Assembly: GCA_026702845.1 (NCBI GenBank)
Contig: JADCLS010000015.1
Coordinates: 62,001-126,000 of the forward strand
Direction of reading: 5' to 3'
DNA: 64,000 bases
Source of the DNA: Candidatus Heimdallarchaeota archaeon
Lineage (GTDB): Archaea > Asgardarchaeota > Heimdallarchaeia > Heimdallarchaeales > Kariarchaeaceae
Position 1 is the stretch's first letter, and every line of letters starts with the position of its first letter. Below are positions 16,165 to 25,413 of the stretch, in pieces. The notes under the pieces are model-generated. The model was not told the DNA's origin, searched no databases, and saw only the letters and a program-made list of their open reading frames with translations. The position numbers were made by a program, and so were the translations under genes.

Positions 16165-18183
16165 GTGTCGACAAAAACCTCATTTCTAGATAAGTACACA
16201 TTAAAGAGAAAAATTTCTTTGGCTTTCTTGTTGCTATTCTTTGTTTTCTTTGCTCAGGTACTAGTATCTGGCAATTCAGTCTATCAGATGCAAAATGATT
16301 ACGTACTGAATACGAGACAAAATTTAGTCAAAAATGATATTGGTAAGATCCTTGAGTATCAGCAAGAAGAGGATAAGTATCTTAAACAATGGTCATCTGG
16401 ACTTGAGGTTACCAATGACCCATTGAAGTATCAGAAATTATTCAATGAGACGATCAGGATAAAAAGCGAACCATGGTATGCGAGGCTAGAACTTGATTTT
16501 GGAGAGCTTGAAAAATTATCAGGAAATGAGATTTTGGATATCCAAAAAGGAAGAGCGATACTGGCGAATATTACTAATGAGCACAGAAAGGAGTTCCTTA
16601 ATCATGCTTACAGTAATATCTTCATTTTACCTTCCCTAGATACATTGAAGAATATCGAAAATCACTTGACAGCAAGTGTCGGTGAAATAAATCAGATGGT
16701 TACTATCCTCTATAATTACTACCTGCTGAGACCTAGTGGATTTTCTGCATTATTCAATCAACAGATATCGACTATTGAAGATGTAGGTATCAGCTTGGTT
16801 GATGATTTTTATGATATTCAATCAATAAATGAATCCTTGTACAATGATTACAATGATTTCAAACTTGATTATGATCTTAGGTATCAGGATATAAAGAATT
16901 TGTATAATTCACTAAAGAATACAATCGCTGAAACTGAGAGTTTTGAAAATGCTACTGAATCAGAAAGAGAACAAATTCAGCGTCTTTTTTATTTCCTAGA
17001 TGGCAATATCACGTCATTTGAATCATTTATTGAGAGCCGAAAAATATTCAATCAGAATATTGTCTATGAACTTATTCGGGCCACTGGAAGAGCAACCAAT
17101 ATCCTTCAAAAACTAAGTGATGAATTTCAGAAAATTGTAATCTGGGCAGATGAAGGACAAGTATTGTTGTTACAAAGGTTTTCAACCACACTACTTATTC
17201 AAATAATTGTCCTGTTAGCTATAGCAGCGATAGGAATTACCATACTTTTCCTTGTGAATAGGCAAATCAGTAAAGAAATTATTGAACCTATAGAGGTAAT
17301 TGCGCTCTGGTCAGAGTATATCTCTGAGGGAGATCTGACGAAGACAAGAAAGATTAGAGCAAGACAGGATGAGGTTGGAACACTTGAACGCAGCTTTAAG
17401 AATATGAATAACAACCTAAGGAATATCATTCAGGGTATCCATGATACTAATGAACTGATTGCATACACTTCGGAAGAACTATCATCTAATACCGAGGAGG
17501 TAAATGCAACAGCTGAAGAGGTATCAGCAATCGCTCAGTCTATGGCTACTGGGTCTACTCAACAGGCAGAAATAATTACAACTATTGTAGAGGAGTTACA
17601 AGAGGCCAATGATGTCGTAGATAGTGTTATCAATCAGATTACACACAATCTTTCAATCGTAAAGGATCTTTCAGAACAAACCAATGTTCTAGCGCTAAAC
17701 ACTGCCATTGAGGCAGCAAATGCAGGAGAATTTGGACGAGGCTTCACTGTGATTGCAGAAAATATCAGAAAGATGTCTGATCAGTCTTCACGTACTGCAA
17801 AGGTAATTACCAGAGACTCAAAGGCAATTCTTAATCAGCTTCAGACTACATTTGGAATCATCACTGAAAAAATTGAGAATGTTGCAGCTGTTTCAGAGGA
17901 AACCGCTGCATCTGCTGAGGAAGTCGCAGCATCTGCTGAAGAACTAACAGCAACGATGGAGAATATCTCTGCCAAAAGTGCCATTCTCAATGATCAGTCT
18001 GTGAATTCAATGATCAGTGTTAGTAGGTTTATCCTCACAGAAGAGGATGCATTAAAACGTCAAAGAGATCACAAATTACCAAAACATGAGGATTTGGTTG
18101 TTGAAGATGCTCTAAATGAACAGGAAGGCAAGAATTCAGAGGAACAGGCAGCTAAGGAAATCGATACTAACGAGAAAAATTAA
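16165..18183 (+). CDS. Methyl-accepting chemotaxis-type transducer
   Basis: 672 residues from GTG 16165. A first membrane helix at about 17-37 ([18 protein letters not shown]), a large helical extracellular sensor domain (40-335), a second helix (about 342-366, [20 protein letters not shown]), HAMP (about 367-420) and a signalling domain with the hairpin tip [20 protein letters not shown] followed by [16 protein letters not shown]. Methylation-type stretches rich in Glu/Ala flank it ([11 protein letters not shown]). Such transducers pass ligand signals to CheA/CheW. No che or flagellar gene lies in this window, so the partner kinase must be elsewhere. The extra C-terminal 60 residues are acidic and disordered. 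Confidence 0.9.
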   Translation: MSTKTSFLDKYTLKRKISLAFLLLFFVFFAQVLVSGNSVYQMQNDYVLNTRQNLVKNDIGKILEYQQEEDKYLKQWSSGLEVTNDPLKYQKLFNETIRIKSEPWYARLELDFGELEKLSGNEILDIQKGRAILANITNEHRKEFLNHAYSNIFILPSLDTLKNIENHLTASVGEINQMVTILYNYYLLRPSGFSALFNQQISTIEDVGISLVDDFYDIQSINESLYNDYNDFKLDYDLRYQDIKNLYNSLKNTIAETESFENATESEREQIQRLFYFLDGNITSFESFIESRKIFNQNIVYELIRATGRATNILQKLSDEFQKIVIWADEGQVLLLQRFSTTLLIQIIVLLAIAAIGITILFLVNRQISKEIIEPIEVIALWSEYISEGDLTKTRKIRARQDEVGTLERSFKNMNNNLRNIIQGIHDTNELIAYTSEELSSNTEEVNATAEEVSAIAQSMATGSTQQAEIITTIVEELQEANDVVDSVINQITHNLSIVKDLSEQTNVLALNTAIEAANAGEFGRGFTVIAENIRKMSDQSSRTAKVITRDSKAILNQLQTTFGIITEKIENVAAVSEETAASAEEVAASAEELTATMENISAKSAILNDQSVNSMISVSRFILTEEDALKRQRDHKLPKHEDLVVEDALNEQEGKNSEEQAAKEIDTNEKN

Positions 18184-18191
18184 TAATTGGT

Positions 18192-18644
18192 TCAAATATC
18201 AACAAGAATATACGCTTCCCACCCATCAGTTACTTCTTTTAGATAAAAATCATGCATGGTGATTGCCTTTACATCATTACCTCTCACGTGCTTTGATTCA
18301 TCAAATTCAGAACCGATAAAAGATCCAATAGCTAATACCCTACCCTCTTCTTCCTTGAAAGAAATATTGATAGTTTTACCGAAAAACATTTCCGCATCTC
18401 GGTAATATAGAATTTCTGCCAGGATATTATAGAGTAAGCGTTCATAGGATGCACCATCAAGGTCTACTGGCACGGATAACTCTCCATCCAGCTTACTTGT
18501 ATCAGTCTGCAATTTAAATACGGTCTCACAAGCCTCAGTAAAAATTGATTCTAAAGAATCTGCACGTACTTTGAAAGCAATATCAGCAATAGCTTCTTCT
18601 TCTAGGAATTCAACAGGCATTAAAATCAAATTATTATGTGCCAC
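18192..18644 (-). CDS. Archease
   Basis: A 150-residue archease, the small protein that activates RtcB guanylylation and multiple turnover in tRNA ligation. Recognisable parts are the N-terminal region ending IADIAFKVRADSLESIF, VPVDLDGASYERLLYNILAEILYYRD, the KAITMHDFYL strand and the C-terminal YILVDI with the metal-binding terminal Asp-Ile. The usual HTAD signature near residue 18 reads EAIAD, keeping the aspartate but not the histidine. It converges with the chemoreceptor gene and lies 29 nt downstream of AspRS on the same strand, so it is likely co-transcribed with it. Confidence 0.88.
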   Translation of the reverse strand: MAHNNLILMPVEFLEEEAIADIAFKVRADSLESIFTEACETVFKLQTDTSKLDGELSVPVDLDGASYERLLYNILAEILYYRDAEMFFGKTINISFKEEEGRVLAIGSFIGSEFDESKHVRGNDVKAITMHDFYLKEVTDGWEAYILVDI

Positions 18645-18673
18645 TTATAACCTTGATTTTTCGTATCATAATA

Positions 18674-20017
18674 TTATGGGAATAATCTGTCCATATCTCG
18701 AGGAAGAAAAGTAGCTTCTCTCACATTGGATAGACCCAATAGCAACATAATGACACGTGTGGGGCTTAATCCAAATCCACCATGTGGTGGTGCACCATAC
18801 TTGAAGAAATCGGTATAGAATTCAAATTCCTTGGGATCACCACCCTTATCTTTAATCTGATCAATCAATATATCATACCTGTGCTCTCTCTGGGCACCTG
18901 TGGTTATCTCAATTCCATTAAAGAGGAGATCAAAACTTAATGTTGTATTCCCTTTCTCGGGCCTCATGTGATAAAATGGACGAATAACCTGAGAGAATTC
19001 TGTGAGGAAGACAAACTGATGTTTATACTTCTCCATTACATATGCACCTAATTCACGCTCTCCTGCAGAGCCTAGATCATGTGGCTCCTCGAGCTCCACT
19101 CCACGTTCAGTCACAATCTTTATTGCATCAGGCATCGATATTCTTGGAAATGGCAGCTTGGGAATCACGATCTCACGATCAAATATTTCCTTGACGGTAT
19201 CATTCCATTTCTTTCTCATTTTCTTGAAAACATAATTGAACCAACTCTCTTCAAAATGCATTACATCCTCCACATCAGAAATATATCCCATCTCGATATC
19301 CAGAGAAGTAAATTCGGTATCATGTCTTGATGTATGTGAAGGATTGGATCGGAACACAGGTGCAATCTCAAAGACCTTCTCAAACCCAGAACATATAGCC
19401 ATCTGTTTATAGAATTGAGGAGATTGAGCAAGATATGCAGTTTTATTGAAGTATTTCACCTCAAACACCTCTGCTCCATCCTCAGTGGCTGCACCAACAA
19501 ATTTTGGTGAGAATATTTCCATAAAGCCCTGCTTGAGGAAATATTCACGGGAAAGATTGGCAAAATCTGAAAGCAATTGGAAGATCACTAAATTGGGCCT
19601 GCGTCTTAAATCCAGATACCTATTATCCAAACGAGTATCCAGATTTGAGGAGGAAAAATCGGTTACTTCCACTGGGAAAGGAGTATCCTTGGGTGGAGAG
19701 GTCATTTCGACAATTTCTTTACCCATGATCTCGACCCCTCTCTTGGTCAGTGTAGTTTCTTTCACCTCACCTAACACAGTGACAAAAGAATGAATTGTCA
19801 TATTGTTAATTCGATCTAACATCTCTTCTCCAGCGATATCTTGCTTGAAGGTGAGTTGCACATCACCTGCTCGATCAGATAACTCCAAGAATTTTAATTT
19901 TTTACCCTTATTCCTAATGTTTGTCAGGTAGCCAGCCACAACAATCTCTTCTCCGTTGCGATCAGGTGTCACCTTATCTGTGGGTTCTCTGATAGTAAGC
20001 ATTTCTTTATAATCCAT
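18674..20017 (-). CDS. aspS: Aspartyl-tRNA synthetase, archaeal type
   Basis: Class II synthetase of 447 residues that charges tRNA-Asp. The N-terminal OB-fold anticodon domain (about 20-110) contains VVAGYLTNIRNKGKKLKFLEL. The catalytic core has flexible-loop PKFVGAATEDGAEVF, motif 2 PVFRSNPSHTSRHDTEFTSL and motif 3 GGFGLSPTRVIMLLLGLSN followed by REATFLPRD. This is the short archaeal/eukaryotic form without the bacterial GAD insertion. Start is ATG 20017, with AGGTGGT 5-7 nt upstream; the open frame continues to 20155 but that part looks non-coding. Whether it is non-discriminating (also charging tRNA-Asn) cannot be settled here. Confidence 0.96.
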   Translation of the reverse strand: MDYKEMLTIREPTDKVTPDRNGEEIVVAGYLTNIRNKGKKLKFLELSDRAGDVQLTFKQDIAGEEMLDRINNMTIHSFVTVLGEVKETTLTKRGVEIMGKEIVEMTSPPKDTPFPVEVTDFSSSNLDTRLDNRYLDLRRRPNLVIFQLLSDFANLSREYFLKQGFMEIFSPKFVGAATEDGAEVFEVKYFNKTAYLAQSPQFYKQMAICSGFEKVFEIAPVFRSNPSHTSRHDTEFTSLDIEMGYISDVEDVMHFEESWFNYVFKKMRKKWNDTVKEIFDREIVIPKLPFPRISMPDAIKIVTERGVELEEPHDLGSAGERELGAYVMEKYKHQFVFLTEFSQVIRPFYHMRPEKGNTTLSFDLLFNGIEITTGAQREHRYDILIDQIKDKGGDPKEFEFYTDFFKYGAPPHGGFGLSPTRVIMLLLGLSNVREATFLPRDMDRLFP

Positions 20018-20145
20018 AGTACCACCTACAAATGTCTCAAATTGGCAGTTATTCTTTAAGGTTGGGATATTTTTCAAATGATAATGAAAGGTGGAGTTCC
20101 GATAAGTTATTATTTCAAACTTCATTGAACATAAATAGATAGAGA

Positions 20146-21303
20146 ATGAATACACTTGACCGTAATACTGGGATATATTACTTCAGCAAGATAGGATGGT
20201 TGGCATTATATGTAACAGCTGTCGTTCTAACCTGGCAGCTATACGGACTATCATTCTCACAAATTCTCCTATTACAAGGGTTATTTGGCTTATTCATGTT
20301 CATATTAGAGTTTCCCTCAGGAGTATTGGCAGATATCACCTCAAGAAAAAATGTCGTTGCCTTTGGTCATCTTTGTATTGCTTTTGGAACACTACTCTAT
20401 GCCACTGCCACCTCCTTCGGAAATTTCCTACTAGCAGAGGCGACCTTGGCAATGGGACTTGCATCAATCTCAGGTTCAGATACTGCAAATATATGGGATA
20501 CATATCTTGAATATAATGAGGAAGCCACCGCAAAGAAAATCATAGCTCGGGGAAGAAGTATAAATATCATCACAGCAGCCATTCTTATTAGTTTAGGAGG
20601 ATTTGCATCACAGATCTACTTGGCACTTCCCTTTCATATAGTAGCAGTAATCTCTGCGATTAATGCCTTGTTATGGTTTTCTGCTCATGAACCATTGAGA
20701 GTGAAAAAGGATACTGGAAATGAAACCATGCGTGAAACCCTGTATTTACTCAATAATCCCAAATTTCTGGAAGCGTTATTTGGGATGGGTATAATCTCAA
20801 TATCACTACGTATTGCATTCTGGGCATATATTCCACAAATGCAGAGAATAGAACTTGAGGAGCTATACTTCGGAGTTTATATAGGGGTTGGTGCAAGTAT
20901 AGCTGGATTAACTTCCTGGCTCATCTCCACACGAGGTAGATATTCGAATACCTTACTCTATCTAGCATATATTGCCAGTTTTATTGGTATTCTATTCTTT
21001 ACCCTTAATATGACATTTATTATTTTCATATTAGCATTGGCATTACAGCAATTTGCTAGAGGAGTGTTGAGTGTTGTAGTTATCATTCAGACCAACGAGG
21101 TTAGTGGTTCTGATGTGAGAGCATCAGCTGTATCTCTGATCTCAAGCCTAGGATCGATAATGTATCTATTATTCACTGTATCAATTGATCTTTTCCATTT
21201 AAGCTTCGATACTACGATGAGAGTAAATGTAGGGACAATTTCGATCATTCTGATAATATTACTCGTTATTATATTCAAAATCCAAAAGCAAGCAGAAGTA
21301 TAA
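20146..21303 (+). CDS. MFS transporter
   Basis: 385 residues, 10-12 hydrophobic helices with the Major Facilitator loop 2-3 signature GVLADITSRKNVV (G-x-L-a-D-x-x-x-R-k). The N-terminal half ends in a charged central loop (EPLRVKKDTGNETMRE) before the second bundle. It probably exports or imports a small solute by ion coupling; the substrate is unknown. Divergent from AspRS; 53 nt before the EamA gene on the same strand, so possibly co-transcribed. Family match is clear, subfamily not. Confidence 0.88.
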   Translation: MNTLDRNTGIYYFSKIGWLALYVTAVVLTWQLYGLSFSQILLLQGLFGLFMFILEFPSGVLADITSRKNVVAFGHLCIAFGTLLYATATSFGNFLLAEATLAMGLASISGSDTANIWDTYLEYNEEATAKKIIARGRSINIITAAILISLGGFASQIYLALPFHIVAVISAINALLWFSAHEPLRVKKDTGNETMRETLYLLNNPKFLEALFGMGIISISLRIAFWAYIPQMQRIELEELYFGVYIGVGASIAGLTSWLISTRGRYSNTLLYLAYIASFIGILFFTLNMTFIIFILALALQQFARGVLSVVVIIQTNEVSGSDVRASAVSLISSLGSIMYLLFTVSIDLFHLSFDTTMRVNVGTISIILIILLVIIFKIQKQAEV

Positions 21304-21356
21304 GGTAGAATATACACCTTTGAATATTCAATAACTATGATCCAAATTGTATAAGT

Positions 21357-22850
21357 ATGGATAAACATACCCTCTCTATTTACAGGGCATTTTTTGTTAC
21401 CTTTCTCTGGTCTTCCTCCTTTGTAATCATTAAATTTGGATTAGAGGATATCAGCCCATTGATGTTTGCATCACTACGTTATTTGGTTGCTGCATCGATT
21501 TTGGTTACGATGAGCATGGGTAGAGAAAAAAGCAAGAAAGAGATAAGGGAATTGAATAAGAGAGAGATATTCAAATTGATTTTATACGGTTTGGTTTTTA
21601 TTACCTTCACACAGGGATTTATGTTCATTAGTCTTAAATTATTGCCTGCAATCATGATATCACTCATCCTCAATTTCACCACTATTGTTGTGATTATGTT
21701 GTCCCTACCCATGAGAGAGTATCCAAATAAAATTCAATTTAGTTTCATCTTATTGGCTCTATTAGGTGGAATGATGTACTTTTATCCCTTCAATCTGGAT
21801 TACACTGGACTTGCCTATGTTTTCCTCTTACTAGTTCTTCTGTCAAATTCAGTATCATCTATCTTTGGCAGGCATATAAATAAAAATCCAGATATGAGTC
21901 CACTCACCATTACTACTATATCTATGAGTGCAGGTGCGATCATCCTTTTCTCCTTGGCATTGATTATTGAAGGCTGGAATTATATCTCATTGCAGAGTTG
22001 GTTGATAATCCTGTTCCTTGGTATAGTGAATACAGCATTCACCTTCACCATGTGGAATGCTTCCATGGAATATCTGAAGGCCTTCGAGACATCTCTAATT
22101 AACAACACAATGCTACCTCAGATCACCATACTAGCACTTATATTTCTTGATGAGATGCCCAGTACAATACAATGGATTGCTATCGCGATAGTCATGATTG
22201 CATCTGTAGTAGTACAGCTGTACTCAAGGAGCATTGATTACCTCTCACTTTTAATGAGTAGCAGAGATAAGGTAAACAGAGACGAGTTGGATCCTCTTTA
22301 CAATTACTTCCCTAAAGAATTCTCACTTAATCTTAGGAGTTTTCTAAAACAAATTCCCTCCCATAGAATGCCAGTATTTACAGAGGAGATACATCCTGAT
22401 TTTGCAGACATTCTCAAACCATTTCGACAAATAAAGGATGAAGAGACATTTTCTCAAGTTTTGCAAAATTTTCCAATTCAACATATCCTAATTATTTTAG
22501 GCCAGAGACTTACTCCTGCAAGTATAAGCAAATTTCCACCTCAGAGAGAACAATTAATTATATCTGCCAATCAGGAACATAAAGAACGATTGAGTGTTGC
22601 GGCAAAAGCCTGGTCAAAACATGCTGAAAGAGATGTTAATTTCTGGGGAAAGGTTGAAGGGAAAACACCCGAGAAAAACCAGAAATCAGAATCCATTATA
22701 CAAAGCCTGATTGAGAATCACACCTGGTGGAACATTTATGGCCATTTTAAACATGAATTCATTTTTGAACTGAGGGTAGCAAGCGGTCATGGAGCGAGAT
22801 GGACTGCGGATGGAAAGAAATTCATAGGTTTCGTCGAACCTTTTGATTGA
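21357..22850 (+). CDS. EamA/DMT-family transporter with a novel 200-residue C-terminal extension
   Basis: Residues 1-295 are a ten-helix drug/metabolite transporter with two EamA repeats (FLWSSSFVIIKFGLEDISPL; NTAFTFTMWNASMEYLKAFE). Typical EamA proteins end near residue 300. Here about 200 soluble residues follow, including LNLRSFLKQIPSHRMPVF, ILIILGQRLTPAS, WSKHAERDVNFWGKVEG and the C-terminal VASGHGARWTADGKKFIGF. I do not recognise this domain. It may bind a ligand or regulate transport from the cytoplasm. The whole is one uninterrupted frame. Substrate unknown. Confidence 0.85.
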   Translation: MDKHTLSIYRAFFVTFLWSSSFVIIKFGLEDISPLMFASLRYLVAASILVTMSMGREKSKKEIRELNKREIFKLILYGLVFITFTQGFMFISLKLLPAIMISLILNFTTIVVIMLSLPMREYPNKIQFSFILLALLGGMMYFYPFNLDYTGLAYVFLLLVLLSNSVSSIFGRHINKNPDMSPLTITTISMSAGAIILFSLALIIEGWNYISLQSWLIILFLGIVNTAFTFTMWNASMEYLKAFETSLINNTMLPQITILALIFLDEMPSTIQWIAIAIVMIASVVVQLYSRSIDYLSLLMSSRDKVNRDELDPLYNYFPKEFSLNLRSFLKQIPSHRMPVFTEEIHPDFADILKPFRQIKDEETFSQVLQNFPIQHILIILGQRLTPASISKFPPQREQLIISANQEHKERLSVAAKAWSKHAERDVNFWGKVEGKTPEKNQKSESIIQSLIENHTWWNIYGHFKHEFIFELRVASGHGARWTADGKKFIGFVEPFD

Positions 22851-22900
22851 ATAATATAACATTACTCAACAATTATATCTTCAATGTGCCATATTTTTTT

Positions 22901-23257
22901 ATGGCGATAGACGATAATTTCAGAATAATGAGTGATACAAAGAGTGTTCTTGAAAAATTACAGAAAGCAAACCGAATTATGGAAGACCTCATTGATTTAG
23001 CTGTAGAGGATAAGTCAATATCAGCTGATGAACAGGATATTCTCTTCTCTATTAATACAAATCTTGCAGAGTATGCCAAGTTAATCATTGATTCGGTATC
23101 TGATAATGTCATTTCTGATGAAGAAAAGAAAAAGATAGAGGCATTGGAACAAAAAATCGTGGATGATGCTAATGATATTGCAATGTCAGATAGCAATCTA
23201 TCAAAAGATGAGAAACGAATGTTAACTGCATTAATTGATGCTATTGAGGCAATTTAA
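22901..23257 (+). CDS. Small protein with three IS-DE helical repeats
   Basis: About 118 residues after choosing ATG 22901; ATTATATC at 22872-22879 ends 22 nt upstream, whereas the earlier TTG overlapping the EamA stop has no support. Three repeats share the pattern D-x-x-[IL]-S-x-[DE]-E-x-x-x-[IL]-x-x-[IL]: VEDKSISADEQDILFSI, VSDNVISDEEKKKIEAL and MSDSNLSKDEKRMLTAL. The pattern recalls EF-hand-like or TerB-like acidic helix pairs, so metal binding is possible, but classic EF-hand loops are not complete. Soluble, acidic. Function unknown. Confidence 0.7.
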   Translation: MAIDDNFRIMSDTKSVLEKLQKANRIMEDLIDLAVEDKSISADEQDILFSINTNLAEYAKLIIDSVSDNVISDEEKKKIEALEQKIVDDANDIAMSDSNLSKDEKRMLTALIDAIEAI

Positions 23258-23373
23258 TCATTGTTAATCTTCATTTGATAATAAAATCAATGAGATTTGA
23301 TAATTTCATGGTATCTGACATATTGCTATATTTTTGTTCGTTAATTTTATCCAATTCAGTACGTATCCGTTAC

Positions 23374-23381
23374 TTTAAATA
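23374..23381 (+). promoter_or_regulatory. TATA box of the globin gene
   Basis: TTTAAATA at 23374-23381 lies 25 nt before the ATG at 23406, the position expected for a leaderless transcript. It falls inside the longer open frame that begins at 23388 minus, arguing against that earlier start. Confidence 0.5.
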
Positions 23382-23405
23382 TAAATTTTGTACGAACTAC
23401 AAAAT

Positions 23406-23831
23406 ATGTTCACCATTACACCCAAAGAGCTGAAGACATTAAGGAAAAATTGGGATGTGGTCAGAGAAAACAAGGATAAAATGGCCTCAGCACACTACGA
23501 CAAATTATTTGAAATTGCACCCAATGTTGAGCCATTATTCAAAGCATCAGCAGAGGTTCAAGGAGAACGCTTAATTCACTCCATTACAGAAGTACTAAGA
23601 TTACTCGACGTGAATGAGGAGAGTGTAATCACTTATATCAAGAGATTAGGTATCAAACATAGAGGATTCAAAGTAAAAAAAAGCTATTATCCATACATGA
23701 TTGATTCTTTAATTTGGGCAATTAGCTCTGCACTTGGTCATGAATTAACAGATGAGGAAACTGCCACCTGGACCAAATTTATTGGAGAATTCTCTCAAAT
23801 CATGATTGCAGCTAATAAAAGAAATTTCTAA
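23406..23831 (+). CDS. Single-domain haemoglobin-like globin
   Basis: 141 residues of the flavohaemoglobin/Vitreoscilla-type globin family without a reductase domain. Key residues fall where expected: Tyr31 (B10) in AHYDKLF, Phe45 (CD1) in NVEPLFKAS, proximal His85 (F8) in LGIKHRGF and Tyr95 in SYYPYMIDS. It should bind haem and oxygen or nitric oxide. A role in O2 supply to the terminal oxidase or in NO detoxification is inference. Such bacterial-type globins are uncommon in archaea. Tail-to-tail 4-nt overlap with the minus-strand gene at 23828. Confidence 0.88.
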   Translation: MFTITPKELKTLRKNWDVVRENKDKMASAHYDKLFEIAPNVEPLFKASAEVQGERLIHSITEVLRLLDVNEESVITYIKRLGIKHRGFKVKKSYYPYMIDSLIWAISSALGHELTDEETATWTKFIGEFSQIMIAANKRNF

Positions 23832-24442
23832 GCTAAAGTATACTTATCAACAAAATTACATTTGGAATAAATCATCAATCGCGATACTTTTTGTTTGAAG
23901 ATAACATGATCACAATGATTGATTGATGCAATCTGTCTTATGAATGTATCTTCATCAATATCAAGAATTAACTTATCAATATGATTGAAACTGATTCGAT
24001 CTGGGATAGCGTCCAAATCCTTTTTGTGTACAATCATTTGTCTGTGCCCATTAATAGAAACTTTTGGTCTCCCTCGGTCAGCAATTGACCTTAAATCAAC
24101 CGCTGAGATATCATCCATAGATTTATTCTGGTAGATCCTAAACATTTCTGTCAGTATTGTACCAACGGAAATATTAATTCTATTGGAAATAAAATTTAAG
24201 GCATTGAAATCATCATCCTTGAAATTTGATAATAATAGTCGATTACCCTCTCTACCATAATAGCGAATGGAATTCTCTCTCAAGTACTCAAATTCATCAA
24301 TCATAAACTCTCGTTCAAGAAGCATTTTCTGAATCAATGTATTTTTCTGGTCCTCAGTCAGAGATTGGATTTCTCCTTTCTGTTGCTCAATCATCTCATT
24401 GATTTCATGTTTGAGTTGCACATCATCTATCACTCGACTCAT
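23828..24442 (-). CDS. Paralogue 3 of the SINHC family, with long N-terminal extension
   Basis: 204 residues. The C-terminal 70 residues (RISFNHIDKLILDIDEDTF, then IASINHCDHVIF...VSRLMIYSKCNFVDKY) are clearly paralogous to the two genes upstream. The N-terminal 130 residues differ: helical, charged (LKHEINEMIEQQKGEIQSL), with a GRPKVSINGHRQMIV strand pair. It starts by ATGA overlap with the preceding gene, so it is translationally coupled. The family is unknown to me; the repeated strand motifs suggest a small beta-rich ligand or effector domain. Confidence 0.75.
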   Translation of the reverse strand: MSRVIDDVQLKHEINEMIEQQKGEIQSLTEDQKNTLIQKMLLEREFMIDEFEYLRENSIRYYGREGNRLLLSNFKDDDFNALNFISNRINISVGTILTEMFRIYQNKSMDDISAVDLRSIADRGRPKVSINGHRQMIVHKKDLDAIPDRISFNHIDKLILDIDEDTFIRQIASINHCDHVIFKQKVSRLMIYSKCNFVDKYTLA

Positions 24443-24885
24443 TGTTCCACCTCATATAACTCTAATTTGTCGCAGTAATTCACCAGGGATAGCACAATCA
24501 GCTTCGGTAAAACCTTGGGAATTCGTACAATTCCACAATGATTTATACTGCTGATATAAGATAAAAAATCCTCTTTTGTTATGTCCTCCTCAAAAATCAG
24601 TTCATCTATATTGTTAAATGCCACTCTTGCATTCACATCCTGCAAATCCTGCAAAGCAACAGAAATTTTACTCATTCCTGTAATGTTTATTCTTTTCTTG
24701 GGAATAAGAGAGGCTATGGATTCAGCTGAAAGTGAGTTGACTGCATCCAGATCATCCGCAACACTGGCCATCATGACAGAAAGTGCTTTACCTATATTGA
24801 CACCTGCATCTTTCATTTTAGATGAAAATTCCTCATACGCTTTAGTATCCACCCCTCGGATGGAAATAGTTTTCTCCTCTGCCAT
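24439..24885 (-). CDS. Paralogue 2 of the SINHC family, RHH-like N-terminus
   Basis: 148 residues from ATG 24885, chosen because GGAGAGGA precedes it and it sits just after the stop of the upstream gene. Residues 1-45 read KTISIRGVDTKAYEEFSSKM and IGKALSVMMASVADDL, a ribbon-helix-helix-like strand plus two helices. The C-terminal part has RINITGMSKISVAL, RVAFNNIDELIF, YISSINHCGIVRI and KLIVLSLVNYCDKLEL, each with a counterpart in the neighbours. Probably a DNA-binding regulator with an effector domain, forming homo- or hetero-oligomers with its paralogues. Confidence 0.75.
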   Translation of the reverse strand: MAEEKTISIRGVDTKAYEEFSSKMKDAGVNIGKALSVMMASVADDLDAVNSLSAESIASLIPKKRINITGMSKISVALQDLQDVNARVAFNNIDELIFEEDITKEDFLSYISSINHCGIVRIPKVLPKLIVLSLVNYCDKLELYEVEQ

Positions 24886-24886
24886 A

Positions 24887-25339
24887 CTATTCCTCTCCAA
24901 GGACATTGATCTCATCACAGTAATTTGCCTTCGAATAGGCTAATAATTTGGGCATGGAAGAGGAGATCTCAATCGTACCACAATGATTTATTGAATGTAC
25001 ATATTTCAAAAATGCGTCCTTGGTAACTGAAGCATCAAATATCAGACGATCAATATGATTAAAGCTAACCCTTGCAGACGTTTCAATCAGATCATCCAAG
25101 GAAATTTCTAAATCATCCATATGATTGATAGAAATCTTCTTTCTAGGGAATTCAGTCTCATCAGGTTCTGGGAACACTTCATCAAAATCATTCATAACAG
25201 AGGAGATCATTGTAGAAATCACTTCTCCTATATTTTGCTCAGAACTCTTCACCTTATCGGAAAAGGATTGATAAATCTCGGCATCAACACCGCGAATAGT
25301 TACATTAGTTGTATTTTCTGACGGGCTCATAATTGTCAT
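24887..25339 (-). CDS. Paralogue 1 of the SINHC family, RHH-like N-terminus
   Basis: 150 residues, first gene of the three-gene cluster. N-terminus NVTIRGVDAEIYQSFSDKV plus IGEVISTMISSVMNDF matches the ribbon-helix-helix-like pattern of small archaeal regulators. The C-terminal domain has KISINHMDDLEISLDDL, RVSFNHIDRLIFDASVT, YVHSINHCGTIEI and KLLAYSKANYCDEI. ATG 25339 is 21 nt after a TATA element, so the mRNA is leaderless. The promoter is surrounded by ACATGT palindromes that these proteins may bind to control themselves (inference). Confidence 0.77.
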   Translation of the reverse strand: MTIMSPSENTTNVTIRGVDAEIYQSFSDKVKSSEQNIGEVISTMISSVMNDFDEVFPEPDETEFPRKKISINHMDDLEISLDDLIETSARVSFNHIDRLIFDASVTKDAFLKYVHSINHCGTIEISSSMPKLLAYSKANYCDEINVLGEE

Positions 25340-25410
25340 ACGTACTACATGTATTACGATATATAAATATATTGTATTGTCTAACTGTATTACATGTATA
25401 ACATGTATGA
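25340..25410 (-). promoter_or_regulatory. Promoter with three ACATGT palindromes
   Basis: The minus-strand TATA element (ATATTTATATAT, 25360-25371) is flanked by ACATGT cores at 25347-25352, 25392-25397 and 25401-25406, the first two inside perfect TACATGTA palindromes. The first overlaps the expected transcription start and the others lie just upstream of TATA, the usual places for archaeal repressor sites. The next gene downstream encodes an RHH-like protein, so autoregulation is a good guess. Confidence 0.55.
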
Positions 25411-25413
25411 AAA

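Noticed and set aside
20018..20155. 46-residue N-terminal extension of AspRS
   Set aside because: No similarity to AspRS, overlaps the divergent MFS start, and ATG 20017 has a strong Shine-Dalgarno.
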